DNA of 64,000 bases from positions 43,291-107,290 of the forward strand of contig JANQZX010000035.1 of the NCBI GenBank assembly GCA_030728245.1, read 5' to 3'. Both the position numbers and the translations under genes were made by a program. Shown one piece after another: positions 55,745-64,000 of the stretch. Under the pieces are notes generated by a model. That model saw nothing but the letters and a program-made list of their open reading frames with translations. It searched no databases and was not told the DNA's origin. Within the stretch, counting starts at the first letter, position 1. Each line of letters begins with the position of its first letter. This DNA comes from Saprospiraceae bacterium. Lineage in GTDB: Bacteria > Bacteroidota > Bacteroidia > Chitinophagales > Saprospiraceae.

Positions 55745-57649
55745 ATTTCAACACCATTAGAAATATTATCAAAATATTGGGGGTACCAAAAATTCCGACC
55801 TTTACAAGCAGAGATAATTTCTGCCATTCTAGAGGGTAAAGATACCCTTGCTTTGTTACCAACGGGCGGGGGAAAATCGGTGTGTTATCAGGTTCCAGCC
55901 CTTTGTAAAGAAGGTATATGTCTGGTTATTAGTCCTTTAATTGCTCTCATGAAAGACCAGGTGCAACAACTGGTGAAGCGAAATATTTCGGCCGTTGCCC
56001 TATATTCTGGACTCAGACAAAATGAGATGGACAGATTATTGGATAATTGCACTTATGGTCAGGTAAAATTTCTTTATATATCACCCGAAAGACTTTTTAC
56101 AGAACGCTTTTTAATCAGATTATTACAATTACCTCTAACCCTTATTGCGGTAGATGAGGCACATTGTATATCTCAATGGGGCTACGATTTTAGGCCAGCC
56201 TATCTAAAAATCGCCGACATCAGAACCCATTTCCCCAAAGTACCCATCCTTGCATTAACCGCTACAGCCACTCCGGAAGTAGCCCAGGACATTCAACATA
56301 AGCTTGATTTTAAAAATCCTGAAGTTTTTAAAGATTCATTTACAAGAGATAATCTTTCCCTCGTAGTGAGGAAAACAGAAGATAAGGAAAGGGAGTGCCT
56401 GAAAATATTACAAAAACTCAATGGTTCAGCTATTATTTATGTAAGGAACAGAAAAAAAACAAAAGATTTAGCTGCTTTTCTTATCACAAATAGAATATCG
56501 GCCGACTTTTACCATGCTGGCTTGAGTATGGAGGAAAGATCGACAAAACAGGATTTGTGGATTCAAAATAAAATAAGAGTAATGGTCACTACCAATGCTT
56601 TTGGTATGGGCATTGATAAACCAGATGTTCGATTGGTCATTCATTGGGAATTACCGGATAACCCGGAGGCATACTATCAAGAGGCCGGAAGAGCAGGTCG
56701 CGATGGTCTTAAATCTTATGCCGTTTTACTTTTTCAGCCCAATGATAAACATAATTTAGAAAAAATATTTGCACTAACTTATCCGGAAATTAATGTTATT
56801 AAAAAAATATATCAGGCACTAGCCAATTATTTTCAGCTTGCGGCAGGAAGTTCACAGGAAGAATCTTTAGATTTTGATATAATTCATTTTAGTGGTGTGT
56901 ATAAATTCGATAATCTTATCACCTTTAATTGTTTGTCCATTCTTGCCAGGGAAGGGTGGATTTATCTTTCCGAAAGTGTTTATGTTCCCGCCAGTTTCAA
57001 GATTTTAGTAAATAGAGAACAACTGTATGATTTCCAACTTAAAAATCCAAATTTAGAGCCTATACTAAGAATTTTATTACGAACCTATCAGGGTGCTTTT
57101 CAGGACTACGTTTATGTTCATGAACGTAAACTTGGCGATTTTTTAAATATGACGATAGAAAAAATAAAACAGCAACTTCAATATTTAAGTAAGCTCCAGA
57201 TTTTAGCCTACAGGCCTCAAAAAGAAAAACCTCAACTTCAATTTACCAAAGAAAGAGCTGGTCAAAATGATTTTTATATAGACGCAGAACGATACTCATT
57301 TTTAAAGAATAGAGCCAAATTTCGTATGGAAGCTCAACTAAAATACGTTGAAGCTCAAATTTGCAGAATGAATACATTGGTTGAGTATTTTGGTGAAAAA
57401 AGACTGAAACCATGCGGAATATGTGATATTTGTCTTTCAAAAAAAGAAAAATCTCCTGAAATCAACACTCAAATTGACCAATTAGATAGTATTATTAAAA
57501 CCCAGCTGACTGAAAAACCCCTATCTATTTCAGTTTTATCAGCTCCTTATCATGGTGCGGTGCGGGAAGCTTTACTACAAAAACTACATAAATGGTTGGA
57601 CCAGGGAATCATCATAGAGAGAGAAGGATTATTATTTTTAAATAAGTAA
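55745..57649 (+). CDS. recQ: RecQ-family ATP-dependent DNA helicase, non-canonical start
   Basis: About 634 residues from the proposed ATT start. The expected N-terminus, including the RecQ Q motif (ILSKYWGYQKFRPLQ), is encoded upstream of the first TTG at 55853. Yet no ATG, GTG or TTG occurs in frame between the TAA at 55730 and 55853, where the frame already reads LPTGGGKS (Walker A). Start at ATT 55745 or ATC 55742 is therefore inferred. Other motifs: VDEAHCISQWG (DEAH), ALTATATPEVA, AFGMGIDKPDVR and QEAGRAGRDG. A zinc-binding region has Cys in AQICRMN and KPCGICDICL. No HRDC domain. Substitution or sequencing error of an ATG is possible. Confidence 0.85.
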   Translation: MSTPLEILSKYWGYQKFRPLQAEIISAILEGKDTLALLPTGGGKSVCYQVPALCKEGICLVISPLIALMKDQVQQLVKRNISAVALYSGLRQNEMDRLLDNCTYGQVKFLYISPERLFTERFLIRLLQLPLTLIAVDEAHCISQWGYDFRPAYLKIADIRTHFPKVPILALTATATPEVAQDIQHKLDFKNPEVFKDSFTRDNLSLVVRKTEDKERECLKILQKLNGSAIIYVRNRKKTKDLAAFLITNRISADFYHAGLSMEERSTKQDLWIQNKIRVMVTTNAFGMGIDKPDVRLVIHWELPDNPEAYYQEAGRAGRDGLKSYAVLLFQPNDKHNLEKIFALTYPEINVIKKIYQALANYFQLAAGSSQEESLDFDIIHFSGVYKFDNLITFNCLSILAREGWIYLSESVYVPASFKILVNREQLYDFQLKNPNLEPILRILLRTYQGAFQDYVYVHERKLGDFLNMTIEKIKQQLQYLSKLQILAYRPQKEKPQLQFTKERAGQNDFYIDAERYSFLKNRAKFRMEAQLKYVEAQICRMNTLVEYFGEKRLKPCGICDICLSKKEKSPEINTQIDQLDSIIKTQLTEKPLSISVLSAPYHGAVREALLQKLHKWLDQGIIIEREGLLFLNK

Positions 57650-57655
57650 AAATCT

Positions 57656-58777
57656 ATGCAAATAACCCTGCTGGTTTCCAACGATATCCAATACGATCAA
57701 AGAATGATAAGGATTGCCACATCGCTTCAAAAGGAAGGCTATCAAATTATTCTCGTCGGCCGACAAAAAAAGTCAAAAACCATTCCCTCCTATTCCTTTA
57801 AAACATATCTTTTAAGTTGCTATTTTTCAAATGGCGTATTGTTTTACCTTGAATTCAACCTTCGTCTTTTTCTTTATTTGTGTTCAAAGAAGAGAGAGGT
57901 AATTTATGCCGTAGATTTTGATACTTTGCCGGCAACTTTCTTATATCATCTGATTTATTCTAAACCTTTTGTATTTGATTCTCACGAATTATTCACCGAA
58001 GTACCTGAACTTCAAAACCATAAAATTAAAAAATGGATATGGGAAATGGTCGGTAAAACTGCCATTCCATCTGCTACATTTTCTATGACTGTCAGTGAAT
58101 CTCTCGCTCATTATTTATCTGTAAAATATAGTGTAAACTTTGTAACCATAAGAAATGTACCTTTTAAAAAGTCCATTGATACTATAGATATAGAACAACG
58201 GAGGAAAAATAAATGGATATATTACCAGGGTATGCTGCACCAGGGAAGAGGTATTGACTTTCTAATAAAATCAATGAGAGAGCTACCAACCTGGACCTTA
58301 ATATTGGCAGGTGACGGTGATACATCAGACGAATTAAAAGCCCTAACCAAAGAATTAGGACTTGAAAAACAGGTAATTTTCAAAGGAATGATTCAACCTG
58401 AGGAATTAACTGACATAGCAAAAAATGCCTGGATAGGCATTAATATATTAGAAAACAATAGTTTAAGTTACTATTATTCTTTAGCGAATAAAACCTTTGA
58501 TTATATTCAAGCCAGATTACCTGCTATTCATATCGATTTTCCTGAATATAGAATATTGGCTACTGAAAATGAAAGTATCTCTCTTTTAGAGAAATTGGAA
58601 GTCGCAGCATTTGTTGCTATCATTAAAAATATATGGGAAAATGAAAACCAATATATAAATATGGTGCATGCGGCAGAGCTGGCAGCGGAAAGTTTCATTT
58701 GGGAAAAGGAAGAAAAGAAGCTTATCGCCGAATTTGCAACTTATTTCCCCCTTTTTAGGGACAATTTGCAGAAATAA
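57656..58777 (+). CDS. Glycosyltransferase, GT4-like
   Basis: A 373-residue GT-B-type enzyme. The N-terminal domain has VSNDIQYDQRMIRIATSLQKEGY and FVFDSHELFTEVPEL; the nucleotide-sugar domain has IYYQGMLHQGRGIDFLI, LILAGDGDTSDELK and VIFKGMIQPEEL. The C-terminal EX7E glutamates are not typical. It probably adds a sugar to a surface glycan; donor and acceptor are unknown. It starts 6 nt after recQ and its end overlaps the convergent GT2 gene by 37 bp. Confidence 0.88.
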   Translation: MQITLLVSNDIQYDQRMIRIATSLQKEGYQIILVGRQKKSKTIPSYSFKTYLLSCYFSNGVLFYLEFNLRLFLYLCSKKREVIYAVDFDTLPATFLYHLIYSKPFVFDSHELFTEVPELQNHKIKKWIWEMVGKTAIPSATFSMTVSESLAHYLSVKYSVNFVTIRNVPFKKSIDTIDIEQRRKNKWIYYQGMLHQGRGIDFLIKSMRELPTWTLILAGDGDTSDELKALTKELGLEKQVIFKGMIQPEELTDIAKNAWIGINILENNSLSYYYSLANKTFDYIQARLPAIHIDFPEYRILATENESISLLEKLEVAAFVAIIKNIWENENQYINMVHAAELAAESFIWEKEEKKLIAEFATYFPLFRDNLQK

Positions 58778-59625
58778 AGCAATCTGGATAAATCAAAGAA
58801 AAACAAGGAAAAAATATTCCCCGAAAAAATATAATTTTTTATAAATCTACTTTCAAAAAAAGGATAAAACACTGCACAAAAGGTAACGAGTTTTATTCTT
58901 TCTAATAAATTATACCCACTTATAAGTTTCGACGGAATAGTAAACCCCACTTGCTTTAATCGCAATAAAGAGGAAACTGCTTCTTTACTTTTTGCAAAAA
59001 AAACATCATTTTCCTCTAAGCCCAGATGAAAAACGGGATTATCAATATGCCTTATTGGGATGCTTCCCTGTTGAAATTTATAGCCAAGGAGGGTATCTTC
59101 ATGTCCATAACCTGTAATAACATCGTGTAAAGGGAACTGCAAAAATATTGATTTTGGCACTAGGAAATTTCCTGTCATAAAGTGATTGTAAGGTTTTTTT
59201 AATCTATTTTCAACTGAAATTTCCTCCCTTGCCTTCCCGTAAAACCAACGAAAATATCGGTTGCTTTCAGGTTCTTCGTTTTCATATCTAATACCCCCGA
59301 CTAAAACGGAATCTTCAGTAGCATGCTGTAAATATTGGGCTAAGAAAAGAGTAGAAACGGGGAATACATCGGCATCCAGAAAAAGTAAATAGGGATATTT
59401 TGCTTTTTCAGCAAGCAATTCTCTGGTCTTTGATCGCCCCATATTAACGGGAGATTTAAAAAATGAGATATTTTCATTATCCCACTGACCTAAAGAAGCA
59501 ATGTTTGAGGCATCATCCCAAATGATAATCTCCAATTTAAAGGAAGAAAAATCATGGTGCCTCAAAAGAAAATCCACCAAAGGAGAAACATCAGTATTGA
59601 ACGTCGGAATTAAAACTGAAATCAC
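58741..59625 (-). CDS. Glycosyltransferase family 2
   Basis: A 294-residue GT-A enzyme. It starts MISVLIPTFNTDVSPLVDFL, has the substrate Asp in IIWDDAS, the DXD-like PYLLFLDADVFP and the later GYGHEDTLLGYKF (acid/base region). The C-terminal 60 residues are hydrophobic and may associate with membrane. Acceptor unknown. It runs opposite to the GT4-like gene with overlapping 3' ends; the serine hydrolase gene lies 26 nt upstream on the same strand. Confidence 0.88.
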   Translation of the reverse strand: MISVLIPTFNTDVSPLVDFLLRHHDFSSFKLEIIIWDDASNIASLGQWDNENISFFKSPVNMGRSKTRELLAEKAKYPYLLFLDADVFPVSTLFLAQYLQHATEDSVLVGGIRYENEEPESNRYFRWFYGKAREEISVENRLKKPYNHFMTGNFLVPKSIFLQFPLHDVITGYGHEDTLLGYKFQQGSIPIRHIDNPVFHLGLEENDVFFAKSKEAVSSLLRLKQVGFTIPSKLISGYNLLERIKLVTFCAVFYPFFESRFIKNYIFSGNIFSLFFFDLSRLLYFCKLSLKRGK

Positions 59626-59651
59626 TCAGGGTAGTTTTTAATAAATATTAA

Positions 59652-60950
59652 TTATTCCATAGCGGCGGTAATCCATCTGGTAAAAAGATTTGCGGAACCA
59701 CCATCGGGAGCAAACCGTGTTTGTTTTAAGAGAACCATAATCGTTCCTGTTTTAGGGTCGGCCCAATAATTGGTATTAAAATAACCACCCCATGAGTATC
59801 GACCTTTGTAACCATTTCCACGTTCTTCCCCGAGAGAAGTAATAACGCCAAAACCAAGACTATTAAATTGTTCACTCTTTTCAGTAGGTGTTAAGTCAGG
59901 TGTTTGATTGGCCGCGGTAAGGAGGAAAACCGAATAAGGGCTTAGCACTCTTTTTCCATTAGCTGTGCCATTATTCAGTAACATCTGGAGAAAAAGCGCA
60001 TAATCACGAGCGGTACAACTCAAGCCAGCCCCACCGCTAAACCACGTTTTAGCTCCCTTTACCGGATAATCCGCATCGTAGTAGGTTCCCGTATATTTTT
60101 CCCATCCCTTTCCATTTGAAGCGGGCTTTAGCACGGGAACCAATCTATCTGCTTTACTTTCAGGCAGATAAAAACCGGCATCTTTCATACCTAAGGGTTG
60201 AAATAAATTTTCCTTTAGAAAAACATCAAATTTCTGCCCGGACCATAATTCAATCAAATATCCTAAAACATCTAATCCCATGGCATAATTATATTTTTCA
60301 CCTGGCTGAGACACGAGCGGAATAGCTGCCAGCTTATTTATGTTTTCAGCTAAAGAAACCTTATCCGTAGTATAAAGCTCTGTTATACCAGCTTTAGCAG
60401 AAATGGCATGAAATCGTAAATCGCCGGAAATTCTACCGTACGATAAGCCGGAAGTATGCGTAAATAGCTGTCTAACAGTAATAGGTTTGATTGCCGGGAC
60501 GGTGGTATAGGTAGTGTCCTTTTGATTATAAGACGATAAAACGGTCATATTTTTGAAGGCTGGAATCCATTTTGAAATAGGATCATCCAGATTAAATTTG
60601 CCCTGTTCATAGAGAATCATGGCCGCTGTAGAAGTAATCGCTTTACTCATGGAAGCGATTCTAAAAATATCATCTATTTTAAAAGGACGATTTGTTTTTG
60701 GGTCAGAAATCCCAAATGCCCTTTCATATACCACTTTTCCATTTCTTATCACCAAAGCTACTGCACCAGGAATTTGTTCCTTATTAATAAGTTCCTGGAA
60801 TCCAGTTTCTATATTACTTAACCTATCTTTATTAAACCCTAACTCATTACTTGTCAACGAATTTGGAAATAATTTCTCGTAATCAACTGGAATTTGAGCA
60901 AAAGCTGAAAACTGAGTAATGATTAAGACAGCGGAAATAAAATTTTTCAT
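59652..60950 (-). CDS. Serine hydrolase, beta-lactamase/esterase class C type
   Basis: About 432 residues with a signal peptide (MKNFISAVLIITQFSAFA) from the chosen start at 60950; an upstream ATG at 60977 adds nine residues that disrupt it. Catalytic SxxK is in RIASMSKAITS, the Tyr motif in KYNYAMGLDVLGY and a C-terminal HTSGLSYG-like loop earlier in the fold. Proteins of this type include esterases and peptidases as well as beta-lactamases; resistance is not implied. Confidence 0.9.
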   Translation of the reverse strand: MKNFISAVLIITQFSAFAQIPVDYEKLFPNSLTSNELGFNKDRLSNIETGFQELINKEQIPGAVALVIRNGKVVYERAFGISDPKTNRPFKIDDIFRIASMSKAITSTAAMILYEQGKFNLDDPISKWIPAFKNMTVLSSYNQKDTTYTTVPAIKPITVRQLFTHTSGLSYGRISGDLRFHAISAKAGITELYTTDKVSLAENINKLAAIPLVSQPGEKYNYAMGLDVLGYLIELWSGQKFDVFLKENLFQPLGMKDAGFYLPESKADRLVPVLKPASNGKGWEKYTGTYYDADYPVKGAKTWFSGGAGLSCTARDYALFLQMLLNNGTANGKRVLSPYSVFLLTAANQTPDLTPTEKSEQFNSLGFGVITSLGEERGNGYKGRYSWGGYFNTNYWADPKTGTIMVLLKQTRFAPDGGSANLFTRWITAAME

Positions 60951-60975
60951 CCTTTTTAAAATTAAATTATAAAAC

Positions 60976-61013
60976 ACTAAGTTACAAAAAAAATAATTGC
61001 CATAAAACTTAGT
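60976..61013. promoter_or_regulatory. Inverted repeat between serine hydrolase and small membrane protein
   Basis: ACTAAGTT (60976-60983) and AACTTAGT (61006-61013), perfect 8-bp arms, 22-nt spacer, in the 100-nt divergent gap. Spacing of about three helical turns would suit a dimeric regulator; no evidence beyond symmetry. Confidence 0.3.
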
Positions 61014-61050
61014 TTATTCTAAAGTGTTTAATAGTTTTACTATCTAAAAA

Positions 61051-61350
61051 TTGAGTGTGCGAAACGTAAGCCTTTGGGTAATCTTATTTTTATTCCTTGT
61101 AGGTAATTTTTCTACCCTCGTATTAATAAAATTAGATATTTTATTATCGATAGAAAATAATCAGGAACTCATTGATGAAAATAAATCATCTCAGGAACTT
61201 GATTTTGAAATAAAGAAAATATTTACAATAAATGGAATAAAAATTATTTCTGATTTTTCTATTTCCACATTAATCAAAAATTTTAAAAGAATACCTTTTT
61301 ATTTTTCCGACCATATTATACCCTTATTTAGCCCCCCTCCAAACCATTAA
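61051..61350 (+). CDS. Small predicted membrane protein of unknown function
   Basis: A 99-residue frame with one strong hydrophobic helix near the N-terminus (VSLWVILFLFLVGNFSTLV) and a charged remainder ending LFSPPPNH. The start codon is TTG 61051 or GTG 61057; no ATG is available. It lies 83 nt before the SulP/carbonic anhydrase gene on the same strand. No family is recognised. Real gene status is moderately supported by the coherent helix and unbroken length in an AT-rich gap. Confidence 0.5.
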   Translation: MSVRNVSLWVILFLFLVGNFSTLVLIKLDILLSIENNQELIDENKSSQELDFEIKKIFTINGIKIISDFSISTLIKNFKRIPFYFSDHIIPLFSPPPNH

Positions 61351-61370
61351 AATATTTTTCATTCATTTAG

Positions 61371-61394
61371 AGATGACAAATACATCGGTCATCT
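61371..61394 (+). promoter_or_regulatory. Inverted repeat before SulP/carbonic anhydrase gene
   Basis: AGATGAC and GTCATCT, perfect 7-bp arms, 10-nt spacer, 39 nt before ATG 61434 and 20 nt after the small membrane protein's stop. No T-run follows, so an operator is likelier than a terminator. Confidence 0.3.
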
Positions 61395-61433
61395 ACATTC
61401 AAATTTTAAACCATTTTACTTAAACTTATTGTT

Positions 61434-63593
61434 ATGTTTTCAAAAATCAAATATGATTTACCCGCGAGTATTGTCGTATTTTTAGTAGCCTTACCTCTAT
61501 GTTTAGGGGTAGCATTGGCAAGTGGAGCTCCATTATTATCCGGCGTTATTTCAGGCATCATTGGTGGCATCGTCGTTGGTGCATTGAGCAGTTCTCATAC
61601 GAGTGTAAGCGGACCGGCAGCTGGCCTGGCCGCAGTAGTTCTTGCCTCCATCACTCAATTAGGAAATTTTGAGGTTTTTTTAATGGCTGTTTTGTTGGCA
61701 GGCATTTTCCAATTTGTTGCTGGTATTAGTAAATTAGGCTTCATTGCCAACTACATACCGTCCAATGTTATCAAAGGATTATTGGCAGCCATTGGTGTAA
61801 TTCTGGTACTAAAACAGATCCCACATGCTGTTGGATTTGACAGAGACCCACAGGATGATTTCACTTTCTTACAAAGAGACGGTGAAAATACCTTTTCTGA
61901 ATTGCTGAATATTTTTACCTATTTTTCTTATGGAGCTATTATTATTTCCATTTTGTCTATGTTAGCCATGATATATTGGGATAAAACACCAATGAAAAAA
62001 GTTAAATTTTTTCCAGCTTCCCTGTTTGTGGTAATTTTCGGCGTATTTCTAAACTTTATTTTCGGAAAATTTATTCCCTCACTTTATATAGATCCTTCTC
62101 ATCTTGTAAATATTCCTCCGTTCGAAGGTATAAACTCACTCATAACTACCCCTGATTTTTCAAGTGTTTCAAACTATAACGTTTGGACAGTAGCTTTGAC
62201 CATAGCCATTGTTGCCAGTATAGAAACCTTACTTAATCTGGAGGCTGTTGAAAAACTAGATACTCATAAACGACAGGCTTCACCTAACAGAGAACTTGTT
62301 GCCCAGGGCATTGGAAATACCCTTTCCGGATTAGTTGGCGGTATTCCTTTGACGTCTGTTATCGTTAGAAGTAGTGTTAATATCAACGCAGGGGCAGAAA
62401 CTAAGTTATCGGCTATCCTACATGGTATCTTTTTGTTAGTGAGTGTTTTAGTTCTCAGTCCGATCATTAATCTGATTCCTCTTTCTTCCTTGGCAGCTAT
62501 TTTGATTTTAACAGGTTATAAATTAGCTAATGTAGCCCTGTTCAAAAGCATGTACAAAAAGGGTTTAAGCCAGTTTGTTCCATTTTTAGTGACTATTCTG
62601 GCTATTGTCTTTACTGATTTATTAATTGGTGTTATCATCGGATTATTTGTCAGTATTTTCTATATATTAAAGAGTAATTTTAAAAATCCGTTTGTTCTAC
62701 AAAACGAGGTACTCCATTTCAACGAAACCCTCCGTTTAGAGTTACCTAACCAGGTTTCCTTTCTTAACAAAGCATCTATAAAAGATACTTTGTGGAGTGT
62801 TCCAAAGGGTTCTAAGGTTATTATTGATGCTTCTAATACTGATTTTATTGATCATGATGTCATTGAGGATATTGAAGAGTTCAAAAATACTATTTCAATT
62901 GAAAAGGATATTAAGCTAAATATTATTGGTTTGAAAGACCAATATCAATTGAAGGATCATATTCAGTTTGTTAATGTACTGGATAAGGAAGCTCAGGAAA
63001 AGTTGACGCCCGATGAGGTATTAGATACCTTAAAGAAGGGAAATGCTCGCTTTTTAACAGGCGATCTCACTGAAAAGTACCTAAAACATCAGGTAAATGC
63101 TACCTCTTTTGGTCAAAACCCATTTGCCATTGTACTCAGTTGTATTGATAGTCGAACGACCACGGAACATATTTTTGACCTGGGTCTGGGTGATATTTTT
63201 AGCGTTCGTATTGCAGGTAATATACTCAATGAGGATATTCTCGGTAGCATGGAATTTGGAGTCCACAAAATTGGCGTTAAATTAGTTGTGGTTTTAGGAC
63301 ATACTAAGTGTGGCGCCATTGCCGGTGCATGTAGTAATGTAAAGTTGGGGAATTTAACAGGCTTGCTTGAAAAAATTAATCCTGCCATTGACAGTGAAGT
63401 AACTATAGAAACAGACAGAGATGGATCTAATCCTGTTTTTGTTGATAAAGTAGCAGAATTGAATGTTCACAAAACAATGGATAGAATTAGAAACGAAAGT
63501 AGTCTGATTGCAGAATATGAAAAAGAAGGCAAAATTAAAATTGTCGGTGGGATGTACTCTGTTGAAACAGGGGGCGTCACCTTTTTCTCTTAA
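61434..63593 (+). CDS. SulP anion transporter fused to beta-carbonic anhydrase
   Basis: A 719-residue protein. Residues 1 to about 420 hold around 11-12 membrane helices of the SulP family (LPLCLGVALASGAPLLSG; SSHTSVSGPAAGLAA; GGIPLTSVIVRSSVNI). A short STAS-like region (about 440-515) leads to a cytoplasmic beta-carbonic anhydrase (about 530-719). The zinc ligand set is CIDSR (C570, D572, R574) and HTKCGA (H623, C626). Such fusions are expected to couple bicarbonate transport to CO2/bicarbonate interconversion. The domain pairing is known in several bacteria. A small membrane gene precedes it, and the repeat terminator starts 11 nt after its stop. Confidence 0.95.
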   Translation: MFSKIKYDLPASIVVFLVALPLCLGVALASGAPLLSGVISGIIGGIVVGALSSSHTSVSGPAAGLAAVVLASITQLGNFEVFLMAVLLAGIFQFVAGISKLGFIANYIPSNVIKGLLAAIGVILVLKQIPHAVGFDRDPQDDFTFLQRDGENTFSELLNIFTYFSYGAIIISILSMLAMIYWDKTPMKKVKFFPASLFVVIFGVFLNFIFGKFIPSLYIDPSHLVNIPPFEGINSLITTPDFSSVSNYNVWTVALTIAIVASIETLLNLEAVEKLDTHKRQASPNRELVAQGIGNTLSGLVGGIPLTSVIVRSSVNINAGAETKLSAILHGIFLLVSVLVLSPIINLIPLSSLAAILILTGYKLANVALFKSMYKKGLSQFVPFLVTILAIVFTDLLIGVIIGLFVSIFYILKSNFKNPFVLQNEVLHFNETLRLELPNQVSFLNKASIKDTLWSVPKGSKVIIDASNTDFIDHDVIEDIEEFKNTISIEKDIKLNIIGLKDQYQLKDHIQFVNVLDKEAQEKLTPDEVLDTLKKGNARFLTGDLTEKYLKHQVNATSFGQNPFAIVLSCIDSRTTTEHIFDLGLGDIFSVRIAGNILNEDILGSMEFGVHKIGVKLVVVLGHTKCGAIAGACSNVKLGNLTGLLEKINPAIDSEVTIETDRDGSNPVFVDKVAELNVHKTMDRIRNESSLIAEYEKEGKIKIVGGMYSVETGGVTFFS

Positions 63594-63595
63594 AT

Positions 63596-63636
63596 AAAAA
63601 AAAAGAGGCTGTCTGAAAAGATAGCCTCTTTTTTTT
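63596..63636 (+). terminator. Intrinsic terminator after SulP/carbonic anhydrase gene, GAAA loop
   Basis: Nine A, GAGGCTGTCT-GAAA-AGATAGCCTC (63605-63628), then eight T. It is the same as the pheA-operon terminator in inverted position except for one base, which turns a T-G wobble into a T-A pair. First module of repeat copy B. Confidence 0.88.
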
Positions 63637-64000
63637 GTTTTAGTTGGTGAAATTTACCCCTACCACCTGATTTTGAATCACGGATTTTAAGGCTTATAGC
63701 GTACTTTTTTACCAGATAGAGGCGCGATGCTTCGCGTCTTCTCCTCGACAGGTTTCCATTTCAATTTCACTCCTAACGCCCGGTTTTGAATCAGGATTTT
63801 CAGGATTTCCAGGATTACAGAGGACGTCTTCGGTTTTAGCGCAATGGTCATTTATAGAAGATTACTTCATACCCTTCTTTTCGCCGATGTGTAACGCATC
63901 GACGAGAGGCCTGGCAATGAAAGCAGTATGTAATAATAACCTTCCCACTCAATCCAACGACGTTATAGTTAATCCTATAAATCCTGTAAATCCTGATTCA
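63598..64000 (+). repeat. Modular repeat, copy B (runs off the window end)
   Basis: Noncoding, at least 400 bp, inverted and collinear with 27931-27441. Shared landmarks in order: GAAA-loop terminator; TTTTGAATCACGGATTTTAA (about 63672); CGATGCTTCGCGTCTTC with CTCGACAGG (about 63725); GGTTTTGAATCAGGATTT (about 63782); CGCCGATGTG-TAA-CGCATCGACG (63882-63904), weakened by two changes; AATGAAAGC; AACGACGTTATAGTTAATCCT (split here for length, about 63956 on); and AATCCTGTAAATCCTGATTC. The GGCGAATGCAATTCGCC module of copy A is absent, about 80 bp shorter at that point. No open reading frame of note. Confidence 0.85.

Noticed and set aside
59652..60950. Antibiotic-resistance beta-lactamase
   Set aside because: SxxK and Tyr motifs fit the broad serine-hydrolase family, and there is no resistance context; labelled only as a serine hydrolase.

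Overview
The window comes from a member of the Bacteroidota. Coding density is high and base composition is AT-rich. The evidence is a protein with a type IX secretion (T9SS) C-terminal sorting domain, a TonB-dependent receptor with a carboxypeptidase-like N-terminal domain, a Phe/Tyr operon ending in a DAHP synthase/chorismate mutase fusion, and many copies of the -7 promoter element TAnnTTTG. A Saprospiria/Chitinophagia-like lineage is possible, but the sequence alone does not settle it. No rRNA, tRNA, CRISPR array, prophage or transposase gene was seen.

Layout. 0-9 kb: envelope genes (a partial DUF697 protein, a 1997-residue alpha-2-macroglobulin, an FAD oxidoreductase, a secreted protein and a lipoprotein). 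9-16 kb: a sugar-phosphate transferase for exopolysaccharide, metK, the run DUF177-rpmF-ridA-trpS-FAH, and an HU/SPOR membrane protein. 16-27 kb: hemL, a two-component system, otsA-otsB fusion, an unknown 467-residue protein, rpsP, a TonB receptor, rpe and a GNAT protein. 27-32 kb: a modular repeat, then the Phe/Tyr operon, preceded by a leader peptide and attenuator. 32-37 kb: two secreted proteins, groES-groEL, a ZIP transporter and a PAP2 phosphatase. 37-47 kb: glmM, two PLP class V enzymes, a 2-hydroxyacid dehydrogenase, a SNF2 helicase, a fatty acid hydroxylase-type protein and ung. 47-56 kb: a 2699-residue secreted metalloprotease with about 22 Ig-like repeats. 56-64 kb: recQ, two glycosyltransferases, a serine hydrolase, and a SulP transporter/carbonic anhydrase fusion followed by an inverted second copy of the repeat.

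The strongest regulatory finding is upstream of pheA. An 18-codon reading frame (MNFSVAFYFSGFCFYVLS, five Phe and two Tyr) is followed by mutually exclusive antiterminator and terminator hairpins about 20 nt before pheA. This is a complete ribosome-mediated attenuator for an operon holding pheA, an aminotransferase, tyrA and DAHP synthase/chorismate mutase.

Other points of note are an inverted pair of roughly 0.4-0.5 kb modular repeats about 36 kb apart, each placed just after a gene and starting with the same GAAA-loop terminator; a recQ that appears to lack any ATG, GTG or TTG start and probably begins at ATT or ATC just after a perfect -7 box; and an alpha-2-macroglobulin in which the thioester cysteine is glycine. 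Several starts (lipoprotein, hemL, glmM) were moved downstream because a -7 element lies over or after the longest possible start.
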